NCBI GenBank assembly: GCA_005889135.1
Contig: VBEK01000149.1
Coordinates: 1-39,533, forward strand
Length of the DNA: 39,533 nt
Reading direction: 5' to 3'
From: Chloroflexota bacterium
GTDB taxonomy: Bacteria > Chloroflexota > Dormibacteria > Dormibacterales > Dormibacteraceae
Positions 7,060 through 13,779 of the stretch are shown here, piece after piece (position 1 is the first letter of the stretch; the number at the start of each line of letters is the position of its first letter). The notes under the pieces are model-generated. The model ran no database searches and was not told where the DNA came from. It saw only the letters and a program-made list of their open reading frames with translations. The position numbers were made by a program, and so were the translations under genes.

Positions 7060-7612
7060 AAAGCCTGTGTTTGGCGATGTACTCGGCGACACGCCGCGGC
7101 AGGCGGTCGGAGACGTCGTCGCCCGCCGCGATGGCGCGGCGCAGCGCACTACCCGAGATGTCGGGCGTCGGTCTCTCGCACATGATCCCTGCGCTCGCGT
7201 CCGGCGCCCCGCTGCCCGGACGCGTGACCACGACGACGCTCGCCAGACGCCGAACTTCGTCCGGATCGCGCCAGCTCGCGAGCAGCTTGGCGGCGTCCCA
7301 CCCGAGGATCAGAAAGAGCTCGTCGTTCGGGTAGCGCCGCCGCAGCTCCCGAAGTGTGTCGACGGTGTAAGACGGCCCCCTGCGCCGCACCTCGACGTCC
7401 CAGACCTCGAAGCGCTCCTCGCCCTCGATCGCCAGCCTGCACATCTCGATGCGCTGCCTGGCGTCGGCGACCGTGGCCGGCCGGTGCGGTGGCACGCCCG
7501 TGGGGATGAGCAGCACCTTGTCCAGGCGGCCGCACTCCATCGCGGCCCGCGCCGCCGCCAGGTGACCGAGGTGGATGGGGTCGAACGTGCCCCCAAGGAC
7601 GCCGATCCTCAC
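7031..7612 (-). CDS. nadD: Nicotinate-nucleotide adenylyltransferase
   Basis: 193 residues. The GTG at 7612 overlaps the obgE stop (GTGA). The N-terminal motif 'GVLGGTFDPIHLGHL' is the GxFxPxHxGH nucleotidyl-transfer signature, 'PTGVPPHRP' follows, and the C-terminal 'DISGSALRRAI' corresponds to the ISSTxIR motif. NadD transfers AMP from ATP to nicotinate mononucleotide in NAD synthesis. The length fits the family (about 190-215). It is part of the rplU-rpmA-obgE-nadD-rsfS block. Confidence 0.94.
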   Translation of the reverse strand: MRIGVLGGTFDPIHLGHLAAARAAMECGRLDKVLLIPTGVPPHRPATVADARQRIEMCRLAIEGEERFEVWDVEVRRRGPSYTVDTLRELRRRYPNDELFLILGWDAAKLLASWRDPDEVRRLASVVVVTRPGSGAPDASAGIMCERPTPDISGSALRRAIAAGDDVSDRLPRRVAEYIAKHRLYGDNRRVGC

Positions 7613-8871
7613 GGCTGATACTCGAACTCGACCCCGGAGATGCGCACCGTGTCTCCCGGCTCGACGCCCGCAGCCTCGAGGGCGGCGTTGACGCCGAGCC
7701 TGTCGAGCTCCGACTGAAACCTCGCCAGGCCGCCCTCCGACTCCAGGTTGGTGCGCTCGAGCAGGCGCTCCAGGCGCTCGCCGCGGACGACAAAGCCGGA
7801 CGGCTTGCGCTCCACGACGAGGTCGTCCGACCGGCGCAGTGGAAGCCTCGTCACCTTTGCGGGCGCGGGAGTGCCGGGCTCGGGGGACTCGGCGACCAAC
7901 CGCGCGATCGCGCCCAGGAGCTCGGGCACACCCTCGCCCGTGAGCGCTGATACGAAGTGCACCCCCGCCCTCCGAGTCCGGGCGCGAAGACGGCGCGCCG
8001 GTCCCAGGTCGATCTTGTTGACCGCGATCACATGCGGACGGTCGGCCAGTGCAGGCGAAAACTGGAGTACTTCCCGGCGCACGACCTCGAGGGTCTTCCA
8101 CGGCTCTGGTTCGGCGCCGTCCAGCACGTAGACCAGCGCTCGCGTGCGCTCGACGTGACGCAGGAACCTCTGCCCCAGGCCCGCGCCGGCTGCCGCGCCC
8201 TCGATGAGTCCGGGGATGTCGGCGAGGACGATCCTCGTGCCGGCGGTCTCGGCCACACCCAGCTCGGGGTCGAGGGTCGTGAACGGATAGTCCGCGACTT
8301 TGGGGCGCGCGGCGGTCATGGCCCTCAGCAGCGACGACTTGCCCGCGTTGGGCGGGCCGACCAGACCCACGTCCGCGATCAGCTTCAGGTCGAGGTCGAT
8401 CTCTCGCTCCTCACCCTTGAGGCCGGGCTCGGCGTAGTCGGGAGAGCGTCGTGTCGAGCTCTTGAAATGCACGTTGCCCCGCCCACCCACGCCCCCTCGG
8501 GCCACCACCTCCCGCGCTCCGGGCCGGTCGAGGTCGGCGAGCAGCGCGCCGTCCTGGTCCACGGCCAGCGTGCCTGGCGGCACCTTCAGCGTGACGCTAG
8601 CGCCTCCGCGGCCGGTCTTGCGCCCGCCGGCGCCGTCGCCGCCAGGCTCCGCCTGCCAGCGCGTGCGTCTCCGGTAGAGAGACAGGTCCGCGACGTCGTT
8701 TGAGGCCTCGAGGATCACAGAGCCGCCGCGCCCGCCGTCACCACCGTCAGGTCCACCGCGAGGGACGAAGGGTTCGCGCCGGAACGACGCCGATCCCTTG
8801 CCGCCGTGTCCGCCGCGCACGACGATGTGCGCGGAGTCGACGAAACGAGGCCGGCCGTCAGCCCGTGACGT
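7609..8871 (-). CDS. obgE: Obg/CgtA GTPase, start codon non-standard
   Basis: About 420 residues. The glycine-rich Obg fold starts at 'FVDSAHIVVRGGHGGKGSAS' (F at 8844) and includes 'GGPDGGDGGRGG'. The G domain has G1 'GPPNAGKSS', G3 'DIPG' and G4 'NKID'. A C-terminal OCT domain ends 'DTVRISGVEFEYQP'. Obg acts in late 50S assembly and the stringent response. No ATG, GTG or TTG lies in frame between the rpmA stop and the conserved N-terminus; the nearest GTG (8820) would remove the first beta strand. At the junction TAACG, an ACG overlaps the rpmA stop by one base, just where TAATG would put a start, so 8871 is used here. A base change or sequencing error is an alternative. Confidence 0.88.
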   Translation of the reverse strand, partial: TSRADGRPRFVDSAHIVVRGGHGGKGSASFRREPFVPRGGPDGGDGGRGGSVILEASNDVADLSLYRRRTRWQAEPGGDGAGGRKTGRGGASVTLKVPPGTLAVDQDGALLADLDRPGAREVVARGGVGGRGNVHFKSSTRRSPDYAEPGLKGEEREIDLDLKLIADVGLVGPPNAGKSSLLRAMTAARPKVADYPFTTLDPELGVAETAGTRIVLADIPGLIEGAAAGAGLGQRFLRHVERTRALVYVLDGAEPEPWKTLEVVRREVLQFSPALADRPHVIAVNKIDLGPARRLRARTRRAGVHFVSALTGEGVPELLGAIARLVAESPEPGTPAPAKVTRLPLRRSDDLVVERKPSGFVVRGERLERLLERTNLESEGGLARFQSELDRLGVNAALEAAGVEPGDTVRISGVEFEYQP

Positions 8872-9158
8872 TACTTGCCTGGAGGTGCGCCCTGCGCGCT
8901 CGCGGCATCTGCGGCGATGGTCACGCGCCGGCGATCCTTGCCGACACGCTCGTACTTCACGTGGCCGCCGACCAGGGCGAACAGCGTGTCGTCGCGACCC
9001 ACGCCTACGCCGGGGCCAGGTGTGATCTTCGTCCCGCGCTGGCGGACGATGATCTGGCCCGCGTTGACCAGCTGGCCGCCGAAGATCTTGACGCCGAGCT
9101 TCTGCGGGTTCGAGTCGCGGCCGTTGCGGGACGAGCCGCCGCCCTTCTTGTGTGCCAC
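8871..9158 (-). CDS. rpmA: 50S ribosomal protein L27
   Basis: 95 residues, GTG start overlapping the rplU stop by one base (TAGTG). The sequence [20 protein letters not shown] and '[31 protein letters not shown]' is textbook L27. L27 reaches the peptidyl-transferase centre with its N-terminus. There is no cleavable N-terminal extension of the Firmicutes type. The C-terminal tail ([13 protein letters not shown]) is a little longer than usual. Confidence 0.97.
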   Translation of the reverse strand: MAHKKGGGSSRNGRDSNPQKLGVKIFGGQLVNAGQIIVRQRGTKITPGPGVGVGRDDTLFALVGGHVKYERVGKDRRRVTIAADAASAQGAPPGK

Positions 9159-9703
9159 TACTTCGACTCCTTCCTGGACGCGCGTTTCCGGGCCGGCTTC
9201 TTCTCGGCCGGCTTCTCTTCCTCAGCCTCGGCGACGGGCTCCACCTCGGCTGTGGCCTCGGCCTTGACGGGTGCCGCCTTCTTCTTGGGAGCCGCCTTGG
9301 CGCGTCCGCGCGCCGGCTTCTTCTTCGCGGCCGGCTTCTCCTCCTCTTCCTCTTCCTCGGTCGCCAGACCGACACCGCCGACGGCGATGATCTCGAGCGC
9401 CGTCAGATATGCGCGTCCGCCCGCGTGCACGCGCACGCGCTTCTTCGACTTGTAGCGAAGGCTCTCGATCCTCGGCCCGCGGCGATGGGCGATGACCTTG
9501 GCCTCGACGTCGAGACCTTCGATCGCGGGATTGCCCACCTTGATCTCGTCGCCGTCGCTGAACAGCAGCACACGCCCGAGCTTCACCGACGATCCAGGCT
9601 CGGCCGCCAGCCGGTCGACCAGGATGCGGTCTCCGGGAGCAACGCGGTACTGCTTGCCTCCGCTGACGATGACGGCAGACGCGGAACTATCGGGCTTGGG
9701 CAC
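9158..9703 (-). CDS. rplU: 50S ribosomal protein L21 with basic/acidic tail
   Basis: 181 residues from the GTG at 9703 (a TTG at 9721 is possible but would lie over the -10 box). The core has '[20 protein letters not shown]', '[15 protein letters not shown]', '[13 protein letters not shown]' and '[18 protein letters not shown]', matching L21. The core ends near residue 110. A tail of about 70 residues follows, rich in Glu (EEEEEEE), then Ala-Lys-Pro blocks such as '[20 protein letters not shown]'. L21 is normally about 100 residues, so the tail nearly doubles it and resembles histone-H1-like tails. First gene of the L21-L27-Obg-NadD-RsfS operon. Confidence 0.95.
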   Translation of the reverse strand: MPKPDSSASAVIVSGGKQYRVAPGDRILVDRLAAEPGSSVKLGRVLLFSDGDEIKVGNPAIEGLDVEAKVIAHRRGPRIESLRYKSKKRVRVHAGGRAYLTALEIIAVGGVGLATEEEEEEEKPAAKKKPARGRAKAAPKKKAAPVKAEATAEVEPVAEAEEEKPAEKKPARKRASRKESK

Positions 9704-9711
9704 GGCGTGAG

Positions 9712-9717
9712 ATTGTA
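9712..9717 (-). promoter_or_regulatory. -10 box of rplU operon, leaderless spacing
   Basis: On the minus strand TACAAT (5/6 to consensus) lies 8 bases before the GTG at 9703. Transcription would start at or next to this GTG, which favours it over the upstream TTG as the true rplU start. Confidence 0.55.
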
Positions 9718-9746
9718 CCAAGACCCGGAGCGTCGCCCGGCCGCGC

Positions 9747-10550
9747 TCACCGCATCAGGACCGAGGTGGCCACCACGATCGCGAGCACGAGCGCCGCGAA
9801 GGGAGCGATCCCGCGGGTATAGAGGCCGCGGGCTACGGCGCTGCCCCTCCAGCGCAGAAAGATCGATAGCGCCACAACCACGGCCGCCACCCCGAACGTG
9901 AGGCCGAAGAAGCGCAGGAGCCCAAGCGCGTCGTCGCCCGAGGGGGTGATGAAGAGCGTCGTGAACAGCCCGCAGTACGGGAGCCAGCCAAGGATGCGGC
10001 CTGTGTCGAGCCTCTGCCGGACGCGCTTGTCCGCGGGTCGTGTGACGGGCCAGAGGCGCAGCAGCGCGGGCAGGCAGAGCAGATAGAGGAACGCGCACGA
10101 GATCTTCACCGGGAGGAGGCCCGGCACGAGCAGGTTGCCGAGCGCCTGGGGACGGAGGCTTTCGGGCTGTACAGCAGGTCCGAGGACGGCGAGCAGCCAG
10201 CACATCTGGACGATGAGCAGCAGACCCGGTGCGGCGACGAACTCGACCGTGAGCGCCAGCTCGGCCCACGCGGTGAACGAGAGCGCCACCGCCGCGAGCA
10301 CGACGCTGCGCTCGTCCCCTGGGACGGGGTTGAAGGGCGCGTCCAGCTGCACCGCGGCCACGACCGAGCACAGGGCGACCGTCGCCACCACCGGGCTCGG
10401 GCGGCGTCGGGGGAGCTCCGGCCACTCTCGCTTCGCCACGCGCATCCGCGCCAGCTCGACCAGGACCCCGAAGGCGGCCATGGCCGCCAGGCCCGGGTAC
10501 AGGAGCAGCGCCGCCGCATGGGCGAGGAGGCCGAGGAGGACCTGGATCAC
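9747..10550 (-). CDS. NuoH/HyfC-like polytopic membrane protein, divergent
   Basis: 267 residues, GTG overlapping the previous stop (GTGA). About 7-8 hydrophobic segments. The C-terminal part 'LSIFLRWRGSAVARGLYTRGIAP' resembles the NuoH end (helix, R-x-x-x-R, then a last helix), and the N-terminal 'VLVELARMRVAKREWPELPRRR' is in the place of the NuoH 'ERKvlarmQ' segment. The conserved acidic loop of NuoH (PFDLPEAESELV) is not recognisable; 'LWPVTRPADKRVRQRLDTG' stands in its place. The call rests on position as last gene of a HyfB-E-F-C-like set and weak similarity seen by eye. It could be an unrelated membrane protein. Confidence 0.45.
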   Translation of the reverse strand: MIQVLLGLLAHAAALLLYPGLAAMAAFGVLVELARMRVAKREWPELPRRRPSPVVATVALCSVVAAVQLDAPFNPVPGDERSVVLAAVALSFTAWAELALTVEFVAAPGLLLIVQMCWLLAVLGPAVQPESLRPQALGNLLVPGLLPVKISCAFLYLLCLPALLRLWPVTRPADKRVRQRLDTGRILGWLPYCGLFTTLFITPSGDDALGLLRFFGLTFGVAAVVVALSIFLRWRGSAVARGLYTRGIAPFAALVLAIVVATSVLMR

Positions 10551-11590
10551 AGCCGCGCCCCCGCGAGCAGCGGGAGGGGATACAGGCCGGCGGCGACGTT
10601 GAGCGCGAGCACGAGCGCCACACCGAGGGCCTGCCTGCCGCGCGGTAGGCCCATGCTCCGGCCCAGGCGCAGCGAGCCCGGCAGCCACAGCAGCATGACG
10701 AGGGCCAGGACAAGCGCGAGCGGCCAGAACAGCTGCGTCGCGCCACGGAGCAGGAGCACGCGCGCGGCGAACCCGGCGAACGGCGCCGAGCCGGCCAGAG
10801 CCGCCGCCACGAGGAGGTTGACCGGCCGCTCGGTCACGACCCTGTCCTTGCCCGCCTGGCGCGACGCGAGATAGAGCGGCAGCCGCCCCAGGACCACCGT
10901 GAAGAGCACGAGCAGGGCCGCGCGCCGGCCGTCGGCCAGGGTCAGGCCGAACCCGCACAGGGCGAGGCCCCAGTCAGCGACGAAGGAGTAACGCCACGCC
11001 GCGCCGTTGCTCTCGGTAAGCCACGCGGCGAGGCTGCCCCACGCCATGTTCACCACGCCGAGGCCGATGAGCACCGCGCCGAACGCCGCGCCGGCGTCGG
11101 CGGGGAGCAGGCCCTGCGCGCCGGCGACGATAACGGCCGCCAGCACGGGCCCGACGAAAGCGAGCCAGCCGATTGGCGACGCGGTCACCGGCTCCTCGGG
11201 ATCGAACACGTGGAGGTACGGCAGCAGACCCAGGGCCGCGGCGAGCCCGGCGCCGAGACCCACGGCCGCGAAGCGATGGATGAGCTCGGGACCTCCCACG
11301 CGGGCGAAGACCGCGGCCAGCGCCAGCAGGGCGACCGCGACCCCGGGGGCCTTCAAGCACGCGGCTGTGGGGCGTCTGCCTTCCAGCGCGGCCTGAAAAA
11401 CGGCAAGGAGCACGAGCACGAGGAGAGCGAGGTCGAAGGTGGGCACGGCGGCCACCGCGGCCGTCCCCGCCAGGCCCGCCCCGCCCTGGAGCGCAAGACG
11501 CCGGCGAGGTGACCTGTCCGGCATGAAGACGAGGGCGATCGCCAGGGCGAACGCGGCGAGGGCGAGAAGCTCGATCGACTCAGGCAGCAC
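10547..11590 (-). CDS. NuoN/HyfF-like antiporter-type subunit, degenerate
   Basis: 347 residues, GTG start, overlapping the upstream gene by 11 bases. About 10-11 hydrophobic helices. Family landmarks can be recognised: 'GLLPYLHVFDPEEPVTASPI' (residues 121-140) corresponds to the 'KAGLxPLHxWLPxAHPxAPxPxSA' block. 'AWRYSFVADWGLALCGFGL' (198-216) corresponds to 'LLAYSSVxxIGxxLLGLGL'. 'AALAGSAPFAGFAARVLL' (263-280) corresponds to 'LSLAGxPPFxGFxxKxLL'. The lysine expected five residues before the first Pro is Ala (A119) and the last-block Lys is Arg (R278). It is shorter than NuoN or HyfF (about 480-520). Likely a structural or altered-transport relative; function unknown. Confidence 0.55.
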   Translation of the reverse strand: MLPESIELLALAAFALAIALVFMPDRSPRRRLALQGGAGLAGTAAVAAVPTFDLALLVLVLLAVFQAALEGRRPTAACLKAPGVAVALLALAAVFARVGGPELIHRFAAVGLGAGLAAALGLLPYLHVFDPEEPVTASPIGWLAFVGPVLAAVIVAGAQGLLPADAGAAFGAVLIGLGVVNMAWGSLAAWLTESNGAAWRYSFVADWGLALCGFGLTLADGRRAALLVLFTVVLGRLPLYLASRQAGKDRVVTERPVNLLVAAALAGSAPFAGFAARVLLLRGATQLFWPLALVLALVMLLWLPGSLRLGRSMGLPRGRQALGVALVLALNVAAGLYPLPLLAGARL

Positions 11591-12119
11591 GCTGCACTCG
11601 GCCGGGCGCCCAGGTCACCGCCACGGCAGCGCCCGCGCCGGCGAGGAACGGCCAGACGCCGGCATCGGCGCCGAGCGCAGCCCCCGCGGCGACCGCCAAC
11701 GCAAGCACCGCGAACGCCGTCTGGGCTACCGATGTGTCGGCACTCGAAAGCGCCCGCGCGCCGGCGAGGCCCACCCCGGACATCACCGCGAAGCGAAGCG
11801 CCGCACCCTCGCCGGTCATGACCTCGAGGCCGACCCACAGGGCTAGGAGACCGCCGGCGACGCACAGGATCAGGCGTGGCGTGGAGCCTGGCGGCAAAAT
11901 CCCCCACCCACCTGGCCCCGCGGTGAACCGCCTTGCCGCGGCCACCGCCCCCCCCGCGACCAGCGCCAGCGCGCCCGCCGGCCCGGCCTCCGGCAGGGCG
12001 ACCCCGGCGAGGCCGGCCGCCGCGAGCAGCGTGCCCAGCGCCAGCCCGCGCCGCGCGTCCGACAGGACGACGAGTGAAACCCCGAGCCAGGCCACGAACG
12101 CCGCCGCTACCTCGACCAC
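11580..12119 (-). CDS. Small membrane protein in HyfE-like position
   Basis: 179 residues, GTG at 12119 overlapping the upstream stop by one base (TAGTG). Composition is Ala/Leu/Gly/Val-rich with about six hydrophobic segments and almost no polar loops. There is no motif that I can tie firmly to a family. Its position between a HyfB-like and a HyfF-like gene, and its size, fit HyfE (about 216 residues; NuoK-like C-terminus), but no NuoK glutamate pair is obvious. The HyfE assignment is context only. Confidence 0.5.
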   Translation of the reverse strand: MVEVAAAFVAWLGVSLVVLSDARRGLALGTLLAAAGLAGVALPEAGPAGALALVAGGAVAAARRFTAGPGGWGILPPGSTPRLILCVAGGLLALWVGLEVMTGEGAALRFAVMSGVGLAGARALSSADTSVAQTAFAVLALAVAAGAALGADAGVWPFLAGAGAAVAVTWAPGRVQRAA

Positions 12120-13771
12120 TAGCGGGTGACTGCGAACCCGAGCGCGATGAGCGCGCCCAGCCACAGCACCGGCCGGCCGCCGGCCGCGGCCACCTCGAGC
12201 CCGCGCAGATTGAAGAGCGTCCGGTACTGCTCCGGCACCGTCGCCGCGCGCAGCAACTCGCTCACCCGGGCCGCGACGGCCGCCGCCGGGACCTCGAACG
12301 CAGCCGGGCGGGGCTGGGTCCGGATGGCCGCCGTCCCCGAGATCGCGTAAGCCGCCACGCCGAAGGCCAGCAGCGGCACGAGCAGGGTGATCGCGGGGAG
12401 CACGCTGGAGACGGTCACCACGTTGAGCAGGCCGCCGGCCAATGCGCCGCCGAGTGCCGGCATGACCTCGGCGGCGACGGGGTCGGCGTAGGCAACCTTG
12501 ACCGCGGCTATCGCCGGCCCAGCGGCCAGGGTGATTAGGGCGATGACCAGCGACACGCGGGGAAAGGTCTCAGCCGTCGAGTGGCCGCGCCCCGCAGGCA
12601 GGCCGATGGCGCGCGCGCCGCCGACCATCCAGGTGGCCCAGGTCACCATGCCTGCGATCCCGACCAGGCCGAGGAAGTCCCCCGCCTCGAACGTGGCCTC
12701 GATGCCGAGGACGCGCGCACCGAAGGCAATCCCCGGTGGCAGCCCCACGGCCGCGGCGATCGTGACCAGAGAGGCGATGCCGGCCTGGTCGGGCAACAGC
12801 GCGAGCCCGGCGATCAGCAAGGAAGCCGTCGCCAGCAGGATCAGCCCCGCGACCAGCCCGAGCGGCGTGCCCATCGCGATCGCGGCGAGCGCGAATCCGC
12901 CCATCCCCGGAACCAGCTCACCGAGGAAGCGCCTGCGGGTGGGCGCGGCCTGGGCGCGCGCCGCGGCGGCGAATGCGGCGGCGATGCCGATGGCCGCCAG
13001 AACGACGTTGAACAGCACGTGTGGGTACCGGCCGTCCCCGAGCTCATACGCACGCACGAACAGGTAAAAGCCGAGCGGGTAAAGCGTTGCGACGGTGACG
13101 CCGGCGGCGCGAAGCGAAGGTCGCGACCAAAGCTCGGCCGGCCACGTCCGCCAGGGAAAAATGCACGAAACCAGCACCGCCGATGCCGCGAGCAGGGTGA
13201 ACAGCGGCCCGGTGACGGTCGCGACCGGGACGGCGGAGAAGACTGCGGTGCCTCCGCCGACCTGAAGGATGACGCCGAACCAGCTCAGCGCGAGCCAGCC
13301 CGCGAGCAGCATGGCCCAGCTCGGGCGCGACGCGCGTGGATCCTCGGTGTCGAGCAGGATCATCGCCAGCGTGGCGGCGGTGCCCCCGGCGATCGCGGTC
13401 AGGACGACGCCGCCGGCCTCGACCGCGAAGACCGCGGAGGCAAGGGCGAGCAGCGAAACCGCGGCCTGAGGCCATGCTCGCGGCTGCAGCGTCAGCAGGA
13501 TCGCGGTGGGGGTGGCGATCATCAGGCCGAACGCGAACGTCACCCCATCGATCCGCATGTCGAACGAGGAACCAAAGCCGAGCGGGCCGAGCGCGAGCTC
13601 GAGCGACGACCTGATCGGGGCCCAGACGACGATGAGCGCAAGCACCGAGCCCCACGAGCCGATCGCCGCGGCCGCGCGGCCCAGGTCCATGCCTCCGAGG
13701 CCGATCAAGGCGATCACTGCGGCCGCGACCAGGGGCAGGAGGACAGGGACGATGACGGCGACAGACGGCAT
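12119..13771 (-). CDS. NuoL/M/HyfB-like antiporter-type subunit, degenerate
   Basis: 550 residues, ATG at 13771, 8 bases after the valS stop. About 14 hydrophobic helices. 'LAASAVLVSCIFPWRTWPAE' (194-213) occupies the place of 'xxxTKSAQFPFHxWLPDA', and 'VATLYPLGFYLFVR' (227-240) that of 'SATMVKAGVYLLAR'. 'AAAVGLPPGIAFGARVL' (339-355) matches 'LSLAGLPPxxGFxxKxx'. The TM7 Lys is Val (V201), the TM8 Lys is Pro or Tyr, and the later Lys is Arg (R353). The usual 'WE' glutamate of TM5 is also not found. So the fold is that of proton-translocating complex I / Mrp / hydrogenase-4 subunits, but key residues appear lost. Alignment was by eye. Confidence 0.6.
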   Translation of the reverse strand: MPSVAVIVPVLLPLVAAAVIALIGLGGMDLGRAAAAIGSWGSVLALIVVWAPIRSSLELALGPLGFGSSFDMRIDGVTFAFGLMIATPTAILLTLQPRAWPQAAVSLLALASAVFAVEAGGVVLTAIAGGTAATLAMILLDTEDPRASRPSWAMLLAGWLALSWFGVILQVGGGTAVFSAVPVATVTGPLFTLLAASAVLVSCIFPWRTWPAELWSRPSLRAAGVTVATLYPLGFYLFVRAYELGDGRYPHVLFNVVLAAIGIAAAFAAAARAQAAPTRRRFLGELVPGMGGFALAAIAMGTPLGLVAGLILLATASLLIAGLALLPDQAGIASLVTIAAAVGLPPGIAFGARVLGIEATFEAGDFLGLVGIAGMVTWATWMVGGARAIGLPAGRGHSTAETFPRVSLVIALITLAAGPAIAAVKVAYADPVAAEVMPALGGALAGGLLNVVTVSSVLPAITLLVPLLAFGVAAYAISGTAAIRTQPRPAAFEVPAAAVAARVSELLRAATVPEQYRTLFNLRGLEVAAAGGRPVLWLGALIALGFAVTR

Positions 13772-13779
13772 TGGCCCGT

